Notes: generated from the sequence alone by a model not told the origin. Shown: positions 10,434-24,731, numbered from the stretch's first letter. The stretch is 64,000 nt of DNA from Sepiola atlantica (GCA_963556195.1 OY744517.1:83791714-83855713); one strand, 5' to 3'. Numbers and translations are program-made.

Positions 10434-10463
10434 ATCTATCTATCTATATATATATATATACAT
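10434..10463. repeat. (TCTA)n(TA)n microsatellite
   Basis: Lies on the 3' side of the minus-strand hammerhead at 10479-10524, separated by about 15 nt. Confidence 0.9.
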
Positions 10464-10478
10464 ATTAAATTATTTATA

Positions 10479-10524
10479 CCTACAGACGCTAGCGTTTCAA
10501 GCTTATTGCTCTCATCAGTGCAGG
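10479..10524 (-). ncRNA. Hammerhead ribozyme (candidate, complete and canonical)
   Basis: Minus strand, 46 nt. Stem I CCUGCA/UGUAGG (six pairs, one G-U). Core CUGAUGA. Stem II GAGC/GCUU with an AAUAA loop. GAAA. Stem III CGC(UA)GCG. Then U-C as cleavage position, giving the classical GUC triplet. Every conserved nucleotide is present. The very short stem III is typical of retroelement-borne hammerheads, which work best as tandem or dimeric RNAs (family knowledge). A tRNA-like head lies 18 nt upstream on the same strand, and a TA array follows. Confidence 0.83.
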
Positions 10525-10542
10525 AAAGTAATAATTTCAGAT

Positions 10543-10616
10543 GGTTGGGAGGCGCGAACCTGGTTCACAGAGTCACCCTAGAATCTGCAAGCAGTTGCCA
10601 TATCCACTCGGCCAAC
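10543..10616 (-). repeat. tRNA-like SINE head (pol III boxes)
   Basis: 74 nt on the minus strand with acceptor-like pairing (GUUGG/CCAAC), box A (TGGCCGAGTGG) and box B (GGTTCGCGCC), spaced as in a tRNA. The anticodon arm is degraded, so this is a tRNA-derived promoter and not a working tRNA gene. It would drive transcription straight into the hammerhead at 10524. Confidence 0.7.
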
Positions 10617-10621
10617 AGAAA

Positions 10622-10793
10622 CTGTCACGTATTTAAGGGAAATTAAGATCTATATGTATCTAGAAGCGGGCACAGATAGAAGACTAGTCGAGAGTGTTCT
10701 ACAAACGTATTCGGAACTTTGCCTTAGAGCTTTTTGACAGTCTATTTTTAACATCTCCGAGAGTGCTCAACTTTAATTTCTTAAAGGGCTTAG

Positions 10794-10797
<4 letters not shown>
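10622..10797. repeat. Dispersed repeat (second copy at 26943-27124)
   Basis: About 175 bp shared with 26943-27124 in the same orientation, including AGAAGCGGGCACAGATAGAA. Both copies end in a (TA)n array on the right. Here the left side joins the tRNA-like/hammerhead unit; in the other copy that unit is missing and (TA)n takes its place. Confidence 0.8.

Positions 10798-10850
<53 letters not shown>
10796..10850. repeat. (TA)n microsatellite
   Basis: Pure TA at the right end of the 10622 repeat. Confidence 0.97.
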
Positions 10851-10855
<5 letters not shown>

Positions 10856-12314
10856 TGTGATAGTTATATTTTATAGATTTTATTGTTTACTTATGAAAAT
10901 TTGAAAATTAATATTTTAATCTAAAAACCCAAGAAGCTCTCAGCAGAAACGAGTTTAAAATTTGTGCCACCTTTAAACATTTCAGACTTAAAATATGAAA
11001 TTTGAACTGTCAACCTTATTGTGTTTGTTCAAGTAGTGTAACCGAGGAGTTATTTCTGGCTACAATGTTGTGAAAGAGAACATATTACAGTCGATCAAGA
11101 TTGCAGAGAAGGAATTTCATTTCTTTCTATCAGCAGACTGAAAACGTGTTCAACCAATCTGATGTTGACAGCTGTTATCTACGAGGTGATAACTCAAATT
11201 GGCTGATTCAGTGTTGTTGTCTGCTGGTCAGTGAAAATACAACTAGCTACTGTCCATCTTGTTCTGTGTGGTGGGTGTAGACTAGCCCAGAAATATCTTA
11301 AGTGAAGCGAGATAGGATTCATAATGTTGGACTAATTCTTTTCGGACAATATTTGGAAATAAAGTAGACATTTGAGAAATTATATCAGTACAGGGAAACT
11401 TGATATCACTAGTCTAAAGTTACGAGATGAAGAAGTGTCATCTAATAAATAAAATGAAATGTCTGTGGCTGTTCACTATAGACTAAAAAAAATACTGACT
11501 GGCTTTATACCGAACTTGGTGTACCAAGGTATGTCATATGCTATGTAAAGATGACCTAGGTCAATTCTGAAGCTTATGAAAAGTAAAACAAATAATATCG
11601 AAGAAGCTTTTTTTTGTTCGCCCCATATTGTCACTGACGCGTTAGGGGCTACTGTGATGAAGGCCAGATTTATAGATAGGCAACCTTGATGGGATCATTT
11701 AAAGTAAAAAAATTTGTCCACTATGTAAACATTTTACCATGATCTGATTTTGCTAATCCTTCAGAGTTTTCAACAAAACAAAATCTTTCAAAAATTATTG
11801 TTTGTTTGATTCACCTAAGACAATTGAAGAACCAGAACTAAAAGTTTTGAAATTATCTTAAAATAGTATTCATAAAATAAAAATGTTTATACAATTTTCA
11901 TGACAACATAATCAGTATTGATAATGCATAATTTTCCAAGAAGTTATCAGATATGTTTTACATTTCCCCCCTTTTTACATATATTTTATTGGTTTTATAT
12001 TCTTGTTAATGTAAGTTGATTTTATTATTAAACTGTGTATAATATGTATTATCGTATAATGAAGAAATAAGCATTTTCTTCATCTTCTGTAAAAAAACAA
12101 ATTGTATATGTCACAAACATCACAGATTTTGTAAAAATTATCAAAATTGTTTCTCCAAACATTATTTTAATCATAAAGTATTTTATTTTGTAAAATGTTG
12201 AATTTGCTTTCTGATTGTATTATATCAATATAAAAAAAATTGACTCATGATTCTTGAAATATACAAAATGTGCTTAATTCATGTCGAATAAAGTGTTGAT
12301 TCTTTTATATTTTT
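10851..12314. other. No gene seen
   Basis: About 1.5 kb without long open frames, known repeats or splice-flanked exons that I can support. Confidence 0.55.
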
Positions 12315-12556
12315 GTATTTTTTACATTTGATTTGATAGAAATAAATGAATTATTGTAAGCTGCTTCCTAATAATATGTATAGTTGCTAATTACTGGACA
12401 TTACTATGAAATTACTTACTAAAACTTTTCTGTTCTTTCTTTTTACATTTGAGTTGATAGAAATACATGAATTATTGTAAGCTGCTTCCTAATAATATGT
12501 ATCGTTGCTAATTACTGAACATTACTAAGAAATTCCTTTTAAAAGTTTTCTCAGTA
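12315..12556. repeat. 121-bp tandem duplication
   Basis: Two adjacent copies offset by 121 bp share GAATTATTGTAAGCTGCTTC and the sequence around it, with only scattered differences. A recent local duplication of AT-rich DNA. Confidence 0.9.
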
Positions 12557-12741
12557 ATTATTATTTAGTAGTAATTTTGGTCTTCACATGTCTACCCCCC
12601 CCCCCCCAGTTGTGGACCCCAGTCGCATGTGTGCCAGGTCTGTATTATGGATGGCCTTGTGTCACACACACATTTCATACATTGACTCATTCCAGTATTC
12701 AGTTCTATAAAACAGTGGAAATCATTCATCTTTTAAACTGC

Positions 12742-12768
12742 CATCATCATCATCATCATCATCATCAT

Positions 12769-12798
<30 letters not shown>
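12742..12798. repeat. (CAT)9(CGT)5(CGG)5 graded microsatellite
   Basis: Nine CAT, five CGT and five CGG units in order, each block one substitution from the next. It joins directly to the CCGAAACG repeat at 12799. Confidence 0.97.
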
Positions 12799-12799
<1 letters not shown>

Positions 12800-12862
12800 C
12801 GAAACGTTGTGATAAAAACACCCAAGATGAGAACAGTAGTCCGAATATACCAAATTCCTGAT
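12799..12862 (+). repeat. Dispersed repeat tail (also at 62714-62785)
   Basis: Starts CCGAAACGTTGTGAT and runs through ACCCAAGATGAGAACAGTAG to CCAAATTC, nearly identical to 62724-62785. In the other copies GGTTACATCGG precedes it; here the graded trinucleotide array replaces that region. Confidence 0.8.
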
Positions 12863-14204
12863 TTCTATTTTATTTAGTCTTAATATCTAAATCCAATATA
12901 ATACTTAAAAATCCCACCGTTCATATTTTAATTCCACTAGCGTAAAAAGCATAAGCAGTGGCTCTCAGAATTTTATTTAATCATCATAATTAAAAATGTT
13001 AATTTTATTAAATCAGCATGCAAAAGGCTTGTTATGGTACATTTGGTGCAATTCTAATCAATAGTTTTGGAGTTTATAAGTATTAATAATTACTATTATT
13101 AATAGTATTCATAGATTAATTTGACCAACCCCCTATGACACACACGGTATCCTAAGGGTTCTTCCTGCTAATTTTTGTGAAGTTCTGGCCAATACTTTCA
13201 AAGGCTGTAAATGTTGTTGTAGCGAGAGCTACAAAGGTCCCAAACGAACACCAGAAAGCGAATGGCTTTAAGAGCTACCCTCTTTCTTTTCCCGGATTCG
13301 TTGGATATATTCTCTCTTCCTCACTTTCCAAAAACAAAGAAACTTTTAACACATTTTGGCTAAATAATAATTTCGGCCAATAAGATTGAGCCCTGGTCGA
13401 TTTAAACCCCAAAAACATACAGTGAGCCTGCATCAAGTGCTTGACCCCAATATAGGTGTATATCTCAATGGTCAGACCCCAGAGACCAGCAAAGATCCAA
13501 GACACAAACATCGGGTCGTGACCCGCCCCCCCCCCCCCTTTGGCGGGCAGGGCAAAAGGACTTCTTCAAGAAACGCACGTTCAAGCTTTCAATATACATG
13601 CGCTAACAGGACAAGGTAGGCCACGCATATACAAAGCTATAATGACTCTTAGTTATTATACACTCTCTTACACATACTTACACAGTACCACAGTGTCTCT
13701 GTACTCTCGCACGCATATACACACTATGAAATATATACAGACATTTCTCAAAAGTCATGTACACTCAACGAACTTTGTCTACCGAAACCACATGTTACCT
13801 AAACCAAAAATGAACAATTCAATGAACACTTTCTTCAAACGAACTGATCTTTAAATTCATGTAAAACTAGTTGTATAAATGTTTGTTATAATGTCTTCTT
13901 CTCACTTTCATTCACAAAACGTTGTTGTCTGTCATTAAATGTACCTCTCCCATGTATTTCCTCCTTTAATATGCATGCATGTTGTTTATACCAATGTTTC
14001 TTCCTTCGCTATAATAGAACATTTATCCTTCCTCCTTCTAAATATTAAATGGACGAAGTGGTACCTGGCTACACCCAAAATGATGCTACTCTTGCCCCAA
14101 AATAATAATACCAAAGCCAGGGATTACCTCCTCCTCCATATTGATGGCCCCAACATTCGCCTCGGCCATATTGATGGCCACGACGTTCGGTGGGACCATA
14201 TTGT
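12863..14204. other. No gene seen
   Basis: Includes poly-C at about 13525-13538 and CA-rich low complexity near 13650-13740. No coding signal recognised. Confidence 0.5.
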
Positions 14205-14292
14205 TTCTTCTTGTTCTTGTTCTTGCTCTTGTTCTTGTTCTTCTTCTTCTTCTTCTTCTTCTTCTTATTATTATTATTATTATTATTATTAT
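14205..14292. repeat. (TTCTTG)n(CTT)n(ATT)n compound microsatellite
   Basis: Three successive related units, each a small change from the previous one. Confidence 0.93.
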
Positions 14293-14295
14293 TTA

Positions 14296-14622
14296 TATAT
14301 TAATACGATAGCATGTGTTTTCGTGTGTCACGCTTACATCAAAAGCTCTGCTCATGCGTGCTGCACCTAGATTTGGAAAAACATTCAAGTCACCTAATTT
14401 TCGAAATGTTTTTAAGTATTTCCCATTGATGCAACGGTTAGCGACGTAGGATTTTGATGTTGGTTTTTGACGTCGGCCCGACTGGTTTATAGTTCGATCC
14501 CAACCAACCTCTAAGATTTTTTTCTACATCGAAGGGGGGTGGTAGGGAGGGAACGACCGGGAAGACACATATTAATACGATAGCGTGTGTGTTATTTTGT
14601 GTGTCATGCTTACATCAAAAGC
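14296..14622 (+). mobile_element. tRNA-like SINE between 50-bp direct repeats
   Basis: The segments 14296-14345 and 14569-14622 (both with ATTAATACGATAGC and CTTACATCAAAAGC) are direct repeats. Between them 14425-14505 has pol III-like boxes: box A around GGTTAGCGACGTAGG and box B AGTTCGATCCC. The direct repeats are too long for a normal SINE target duplication, so a segmental duplication around a SINE is more likely. Confidence 0.55.
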
Positions 14623-16195
14623 AACGACCTTCCGAATCTTTGTATGCTACTCATGAATTGGAGCCAAATTTAATTTAATCTAAAGCATTTACAAAGTAAG
14701 GTTTAGTCGTCGAAATCGGAATTAGTCGATCGATCAAATCGAGAAATATTGTATACAAAGAAGTTTTGTAAATTGTTTCAGGTATTGTTCATTTTTTAAA
14801 ATAAATATACAAGTCAAATCTTATCATATTTTATTCAAACATGTATAGGTTAGGAACAAGATAATTAGTATTGAAAACATCATTTCGTGTAATTTACACG
14901 GGTCCCCGCTAGTTATTATTATTATTATTAGTAGTATATTTTGATTCCCTCCATAAAAAAATCAGTATACCAAGGTTCTCCATGCTGAAGTTATCACAAT
15001 TCTGCTAAATAGTTTGGGAGTCTATAAATGTTTATTGTTTTTAATATTAGTAGTAGTATTAAAATTATTAACCAGTATGACACACCAGGCATCCCAGGGA
15101 CACTTCATGCCAAATTTGAGGCAAGTTTTAGAGCCTAGAGGTCTGTTATTATTTTCAGTATTAACAGTAGTAGTTTGGTTTGTTTTACGGCATATCAACC
15201 ATCTGTGGGTTATTTAATACCGAATAAAGTTGTCAAATATAATTCTATAGGTAGGATAATTATTTATATTTCTAGAATACATTACTCTTTGAAGGCATTA
15301 TTCTTTGAAGACATTATTCTTTAAGAACATTATTTATGGAAAACATTACTCTTTGAGAATAACCACATCTAAACTGGAAAAGACTGACAATACCACAAGT
15401 GGCAGATTAATACCATTAGTTTTATGTTGCTTGAAATATAGTTGTTCAATATAATTCCATGAGTAGGGTAATTATTTATATTCCGAGAAAACGTTGCTCT
15501 TAGATAACCAGAATACATTGCTCTCAGAATACATTGCTCTCAAAAGGAAATTTTACAGTTAAGCAGAAACATTATTCTTAGAAGGAAACTTTACCGAGAA
15601 GGTGCAGCATTACTCTAAGAAAACACCACTCCAAGAAAAAACATTACTTCTTTGAAAACATTACTCTTTGGCATTGGTAATCTTCCTTGTTTTCAACATG
15701 ATTGACCCTCAGCCACCGCCTTCTAGTATCTATTTGGGGAGAAAAAGAAAAATGAGAAAAAAGGTTTTGATTTTTTGAAGAATCAGATTGAATAATACAG
15801 TTTAGGATGAATTTATAGATACTAGGGTATGATGTGACCAGCCGATTGATCGGATCGGGCCTCTCTGACCTCCAAAGTAAGATACCCGAAGTGACCAAGC
15901 CACGTACTGCTCAGCCACCAGGATCCCGTCCTAAAATATCATGGATCACCCCTACAGCTAGAAGGTGGCCCAGTTTTTGCTGGGGGGGGGGGGGGGAGTC
16001 GCACCCCCTCTGCATGGGGTTTCAGTTGGTGAATTTTAAGCCCTGCTGAAAGGGTACAACAGTAGTAGTAGTAGCAGCAATAGTATTAACACTAAGGTAA
16101 CACACCCAGCACCTCAAGAAATAGTATTAGTAGCATCAGTAGAGTAACATGACACATCTGGCACGTCAAAATTTATGTAACATAATCAGTAGATG
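14623..16195. other. No gene seen; weak dispersed motifs
   Basis: Contains the GGCATATCAACC motif at 15176-15226, ACATTACTCTTTGA-type short imperfect repeats at 15280-15670, and loosely related phrases with ATGACACACC at about 15075 and 16090-16160. Poly-G occurs near 15981-15995. No coding region supported. Confidence 0.5.
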
Positions 16196-16203
16196 GCATA
16201 ATA

Positions 16204-16290
16204 ATGTTTGCACGTCAATTCTCATTTGATCACCGAAGTTAAACAATGTATGAGAGGCTAGTGATACCTCCATGCAAAAGATTGCACAAA
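16204..16290 (+). repeat. 5S rRNA-derived fragment
   Basis: The phrase TTCTC, then GATCACCGAAGTTAA, then CAATG matches the centre of metazoan 5S rRNA, including the box A region of its internal promoter. GGCTAGTGATACCTCCATG resembles the following GGTTAGTACTTGGATG part. Both 5S ends are missing or unrecognisable, so this is a pseudogene or a 5S-headed (SINE3-type) retroposon, not a working 5S gene. Confidence 0.55.
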
Positions 16291-17147
16291 CTAACGTTTT
16301 CAAAATAACCTTCTCTAACCGGGATATACATGTGCCTGGGAACCGCTTGTGAGTCAAATATTCCTTAAGAACTTCCTCCTCTGGTTGAAACCAGCTCAAA
16401 CCGCCCGGAGTGAATGCTGCACCAATGTAGGATCAATTCTGTCGAGTATTTCTAGAGCCTACAAATAACAAACTGACAGACAAAAAAATGTTCAAGCAAA
16501 AAAAATTTAAATCCTCATATCTATGTAAAAAGAAACATGCAATCCTTTTTTTCTTTTATTCAGACTCTTTCCAAAAGGCCACTTCAAACAAAAAAAAGAT
16601 GAAGTTCACCAAAATTTCATAAATGTTTTGATTCATGGAAAATTTGCAGGAATAAATGTGTTAAATGCCAAGAGGATTATTTTGAAGAAAGTGAATGTTT
16701 TATTCATCATTCATTTCTATCTTTATGAATGCTAAAAGAAAAGACACAATCAACTTTTCAGTAACTATATTGATCTTACTCTCTACTTCTCCAAATGGAT
16801 TCTTTGAAAAGTTATCTGGTCATAAGTAATGTGTGTAGATGTCATCTTGCTAAAAATACTTATTGACTACTGCTACTTAAACAGTTCTGTTTTTCTGAAA
16901 AATGAAGAAAACATAGAAAGCCATAGCTATTTTGGGAAGTTGCTCAAAATTATACTAGAATGATATGCTTTAAAAATATACAGCTGAACCAGCAGGTCTT
17001 TAAAAGCAATAGTGACAAAAAAAATCTATAGAAAATCTATAAATTGAGTGAACTAAGCCAAACTAATCAAATCAATCCCAGTATTTTGTCTGTGTAAATT
17101 TTTGACACAAAGCCACTGGATTTAACTTATATATTTATAATGTTAGG

Positions 17148-17151
<4 letters not shown>
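16291..17151. other. No gene seen
   Basis: 16300-16440 is GC-richer than its surroundings and may be the body of the 5S-derived repeat; the rest is AT-rich filler. Confidence 0.45.

Positions 17152-17187
<36 letters not shown>
17152..17187. repeat. (TA)n microsatellite
   Basis: Pure TA followed by poly-T. Confidence 0.95.
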
Positions 17188-17597
<410 letters not shown>

Positions 17598-18033
17598 AGC
17601 ACATAGCACATGACCACAACCCCACCAAAGACATACAAGTCAGGATATAAGCTACCGAAAGAGACCAGGGCAACCTCAGACTCAAAGAATCGATATTAAT
17701 CAGAAAATGTAACCCAAGATTAAACATCAGAGCCGATCTCATTTTCAACTTCTTAGTATAACCACACATAGCAAGCATCACCCTACACATTATAACAAAC
17801 GATTACCTACTGTAATAATAGTAATAAACAAAGAAAACAAAGAATGAAAATAAATATATAAATTAATTAATGAGATGAGTCAAACTAGTTAACACTTTCA
17901 AGGGACATAATTCCAACAAACACAGCTTAATCTATTCGAGTTACCCCCTCCTCAATCTGATGCACAAAACGTCAAATACCACGAACATGGCCCCAGAAAT
18001 AATAACTAAATAGAACACTACTAAATACTACAC

Positions 18034-20063
<2,030 letters not shown>

Positions 20064-20480
20064 CACTGACAAAATAATTTAACAAAATTTAACTACACCA
20101 CTTAACCTAGTCACACCATAACGTTTATAAAAAAAAGTTTCTGCGAACCTAAACACACCGTAATTTCCGGCCCAGGCTATTGGCGAAAAAAAAAACAAAA
20201 AAACACACACACACACCGACGAGTGGATATATTTGTTTCTGAAGGTGGGGGATTCTCTCGAAAATTTAAATAAAAAAAGGAAGACACATCATCCTACCAT
20301 TACGGTTCGAACTTAACACTGGTAAATATAATAACATTATTTAAAAATTATTGATTTCTCAATATTGTCATTTGTTTACCATTTCACATATTGCCGGTGT
20401 CACCTAACCAACGCATTGTTTCCGCCTAACACTACTTATTACATATTACGCACAGTGCTTCAAGTAAACTACAATATTCT

Positions 20481-20484
<4 letters not shown>
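20064..20484. other. No gene seen
   Basis: AT-rich, no recognisable feature. Confidence 0.5.
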
Positions 20485-20512
<28 letters not shown>

Positions 20513-20626
20513 CTATATATATTAAAATAAACATAGTTTGAATATCTGACAATTGTTTCAGAACCTCTTCAGGAGCCGAAGAGGTTCTGAAACAATTGTC
20601 GGATACTCAAACTATGTTTATTTTAA
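20485..20626. repeat. (TA)n followed by ~50-bp-arm hairpin
   Basis: (TA)n to 20520, then arms of about 50 bp (20522-20570 and 20577-20626) that are nearly perfect reverse complements. Each arm carries GAAGAGGTTCTGAAACAATT, which resembles a collapsed hammerhead (CUGAAGA, GAAAC, GUC on the minus strand) without a real stem II. Confidence 0.8.
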
Positions 20627-20701
20627 TATAAAAAGCTCTAATATATATTGAACACTTTTGAAAAGTATTGGTTTTGTTCATTTTGTTAATATTTGAACTG
20701 A

Positions 20702-20705
<4 letters not shown>

Positions 20706-20773
<68 letters not shown>
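20706..20773. repeat. (TA)n microsatellite
   Basis: Pure TA just upstream of the LINE remnant that begins at about 20825. Confidence 0.97.
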
Positions 20774-20776
<3 letters not shown>

Positions 20777-20824
20777 CATTAACTGTTCTGTTTTAACAGA
20801 TGATGTCATCCTTTTATTACTTCC

Positions 20825-23170
20825 GAATTGGTTCATGGAATGTTGGTACCATGCAAGGTAGATCGGGTGAAGTTGCAGTCAAATGATTAGGTGGAGAGGA
20901 GCATTATCAGAAATAATTTCTGGAAACGAACTTCTGTGCAGGTTGCAAAAAGTAGGTTACAAATAAGTAGGTTACAAAAAAGTAGGTTACAAAAAAGTAG
21001 GTTACAAAAAAAGACCGGAAGTACTGGGATACTTCTGGCAGTGGGTTAGGTTGACAAAATCTTTGATATCAAACGCATTTCTGACAGGATTCAAGGATGT
21101 TTTTATATGAGCTTGACGGTTGTTGTCTCAAAATTATCAAACAATGAGATTGTCATACTCTATGGTGACAGGAACTTTCACATCCGTGCTCTGCTGATTA
21201 TGGGGGTGGGAGTGAAGCAGTTGACATTTTTTCCTCTTGCAGAGAGCAACCCTAGTGAGCTGTTTGATCACACCAATGATCAATCAGACTCCTGGGTGTA
21301 TTAATTTCGACTGAACCTTTGAAGGACTACATCCAGACCCTTAGGGATTTTCAGGGCAGGTAGAGAGCTTCGAAGCACCCATGAAAAAAACGCCTTCCTT
21401 CCTGCCTCTGTCGGCTCGACACTGAGCAAGGCTATCTTCACTTGAAGATATACTGTTCCAAGAAGACCTTCAGCAGCCGAACTTTATTACTTTTTAATTT
21501 CTTTTCTTCACTGCTAGCAACCTACACCCAACAGTGTAAGTCATTTAAATACATATATCATTTGTTGTTTATGGAAGAGCTTTGTTTTCCTTTCATTTGA
21601 CGACCTTTTTGTTAGATATTATTATAGGAGATAGTCTTAGTGTTTCTGTCACGATTAGCACCTATAAGTGTGCATGGTGGTCATATCTATGGTGTCTGTA
21701 ATCTGGAAGGTGGGCATTCTTAGAATTTGTTGTGGCCAATGACTTGCTTGTTGGCAATTCTTTGTTCATATTCTTTTGGAAATGACAGCACTCAGATAGA
21801 TTTTATATTGCTTAAAATATGAGATCTGAAGCTGTTTGATTGAAGGTGATTCTGAGTGATGAATGTGTTCCTCGACACAAACTTGTTGATATGGTAAAAG
21901 ACAAACAAGAGTGATCCCCCGTCTTAAAATCTCAATTTTTAAAAATTTCTTTCCAAAAACTCCGGAATTCTCTCGCGACATGATAGGTAATTGTAAACAG
22001 AAGAATAATTTTAAAAATTTGAGATGGTCAAAAAGAGGGGGATCAGTCTACGTTGAATTAACATTGGAAACTGATCCCCCCTCCTAAAATGTAAAATATT
22101 TGAAAATTTTTTCCAAAAGCCCCAGAATTCTCTAGCAGCCTGATAGATAAGTGTACACCGAAAAAAGAAAAAAAACTGGCCAGTAAAAAGTTGTGAAAAA
22201 ACGGACAGTGGACAAAGACGAACATGTGCAGGGCACGTGTCAACAACTCTTTTAGTGATTAATTTTATGTAAAGGATTCGGTATTGAGTCCTTTATTGTT
22301 CATTATTGTACTTGAGGCATTATCCGAGGCATTCTGTACAGGATTCCCCCGTGAATTGTTTCATGCTAAATCAGAGGAAGAACTGCATGCAAAGGTCAAC
22401 CTGCAGAAAACCAACATGGAACTAAGAGTCTGCAGGTCAATTTAGCAAAGTCATCCTCTGAAAGATTTTGACAATTTTTCTTATGGAGTTTGCAGATCGG
22501 ATGTTTGCAGCAACTCTCTATTCTGAACAGGCTGTCATCATTGGGTTCACAGGAAGTGTAGTAGGCTGCGAGGTAGATTAATTTAAAACTATCTCTATGG
22601 TACTGCTCGTTCAATTAAAGGCAGGTCTTGTACTGAGTTCTCTGTGGACGGTCTGCAGAATTTGGGAGTTATAGACTCATTCTGCTATCTTGGCGATGTG
22701 ATTTGTGCTGGTTGGGGATGTGAATTAAGTTTGATCTTGTGTGTAGAAACGGCATGGGGCGAGTTTCGTGAGCTTCTTCCCATCTTAACCTATCGTTTTC
22801 TCTCACTTGTTACTCAGGGTCGAGTTTACATCAGCTATGTCCATAGTGCCATGTTACATGAGAGGGAACACTGAGCTCAAAATAGCTCGGTCTTTCTGAG
22901 GATGAAGAAGAATGACATGGCTATGGTTCGGTGGATTTGTGATGTGCACCTTGATGACAGAGTTAGTTCTGACTCTCTGCTATTGAAGCTGAAGGTGCCG
23001 AGATTTGAGTCAGCTCTGCATTGCAACTGCCTATGGTGGTATGTTCATGTTGACCAAAGCTCTGGTTGGATAAACAGATGTACACCCATCCCAAGTGGGG
23101 ATAAGCGAGGAAAAGGAATAACTCGGTCAAAGATGACCTTAGGGAATGGCACATCGGCGCCAAAGTAAAT
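20825..23170 (+). pseudogene. Decayed non-LTR retrotransposon (endonuclease + RT)
   Basis: Fragments in the correct order but several frames. At about 20825, RIGSWNVGTMQGRSGEVA is the N-terminus of an APE-type endonuclease. At 21107-21200 an ILYGDRNFHI-like stretch corresponds to its GDFN motif region. At 21720-21800, EFVVANDLLVGNS followed by TQIDFILL is its C-terminal part. At 22280-22420, SVLSPLLFIIVLEALSEAF is the RT palm entry, but the catalytic Y/FADD box is deleted before KSEEELHAKV. At 22650-23100, FCYLGDVI and MAMVRWICDVH are the RT C-terminus. The family is the same type as 46966-47680, probably RTE-like. It is dead: many stops, a lost catalytic box and foreign DNA between blocks. 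Confidence 0.75.
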
Positions 23171-23880
23171 GATAGTTTCATGGAGAGAGTGACTTTGTAC
23201 TGTCATGGCCAACATGCAACCTACATCTGATGTGGAAAAGACACATTAGAAAAAAGAAGATTTATGGCTTCATGAAAGATCTCTTCTTAATGTCTTCAAT
23301 CTGTTTAAATGGATGACGTCATCCAGTGTGCACCGAGACAAACAAACATATAATATCAATACACGCAGAGTTTGAGTAGTATATTTAGTAGTAGATATAG
23401 CTTTTCTTTAAATATAATTTAATGCTTACTGAAAAGTCTGACAATGAAATAATTTCGTTTGCCACATTTAAAGCGATAGGTAAAGATATTATGAAATATA
23501 AAATGATTTACATGAAAGTGGCGAGATTGGTTTCTAATTCATTTATTTGATGGCGCAAAAATAAATCTAAAGAAAATAAATGAACGCAACAAAACAAAAC
23601 AATTTTAATGAATTTTAGTTTTCTTATAAAATTAGGCGTGCTAATCGGAAATTGCTGTGGGCTGCAGTTTGACCATGATTGGAAAATTAAAAAAAAAACA
23701 TCAAATAATTAAAAGAAACTTCTACTTTTTAGAAAATTGAGGCCACCTTTTATGCAGATGTTAATGGTTCCTCATGTTTTGGCCTCTGGTCCATGTAATT
23801 AAGGGTTTTGAATACAAGCAAAAATTCTAATGAGTTGAAAGTTTATTGAAGTAAAGAATAACAGCTATAAAATAAAACTA

Positions 23881-23882
<2 letters not shown>
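23171..23882. other. No gene seen
   Basis: AT-rich; no domain or repeat recognised. Confidence 0.5.
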
Positions 23883-23938
<56 letters not shown>

Positions 23939-23990
23939 ACATCAACATCAACAACAACATCATCAGCAACAACAACATCAATAATAATAA
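23883..23990. repeat. (CAT)n with CAA/AAT decay
   Basis: Perfect CAT to about 23937, then interrupted CAA, CAT and AAT units. Confidence 0.95.
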
Positions 23991-24084
23991 TAATTTAATT
24001 TTTTTACTTATTTTTATTTTTTTAGTTTAATTAAAAATAGTTATTTTTTTAAATGGTGCCGGCCTAGGCTGACACCAGACAAAA

Positions 24085-24400
24085 TATTTGTAGAGGGTCG
24101 AGGAGGATGAGAAGACCGAGGAGGGACAGCACAAACCAGACCTCTACTGGAAAAGTGCAGAGAATGCTGGGACCTTGGGGAGGCTTATTGCCACCCAAAT
24201 CCCAGAGAAGACCAATTGTCCTTACCAGCGAGAAATCAATGGTAAGAGGCTGTTGCGATACCGTATCGTTATCGAAAAGAGGTGAAGAATACTGGAAAAC
24301 TGGGGAGGCTTGTTGTCACTCAGACTTCAGGGAATACCACTGGTTGTTGTCGGTAAGCAATCACTGACGATGATCTGCGTGAGAACTCCTAGTGAGTACA

Positions 24401-24481
<81 letters not shown>
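24085..24481 (+). mobile_element. Dispersed repeat with (AAT)n tail (partner of 9534)
   Basis: 24085-24402 matches the reverse complement of 9534-9838. Shared phrases include CAAACCAGACCTCTACTGG and AACTCCTAGTGAGTA. It ends in (AAT)n at 24402-24481, the same junction as in the other copy. Confidence 0.65.
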
Positions 24482-24482
<1 letters not shown>

Positions 24483-24728
24483 GGCAGGACATATGTCTTG
24501 GCGTTGCCTGGTAATATTGAGTGACCCAAGATACTCCTCCTCCCACTGCTTCCGACTGTATCTATGACATTACTAACTAAACCGAAAAATTTTTGTCGGA
24601 TTAAAAAATAATCGATTTGAAATAAAAAAACAACATTTTTTTATCAGAATACAAAACAATATGTGCACTATCTTACACAGTCAGATTTTATATATCACTA
24701 CTCTCTCTCTCTCTCGGTCTCCCTCTCT

Positions 24729-24731
<3 letters not shown>

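Noticed and set aside
10543..10616. Functional tRNA gene
   Set aside because: Boxes A and B are good but the anticodon arm is not; the context is a SINE.
12577..12861. 94-codon frame with poly-His and poly-Arg
   Set aside because: Generated by the CAT/CGT/CGG array.
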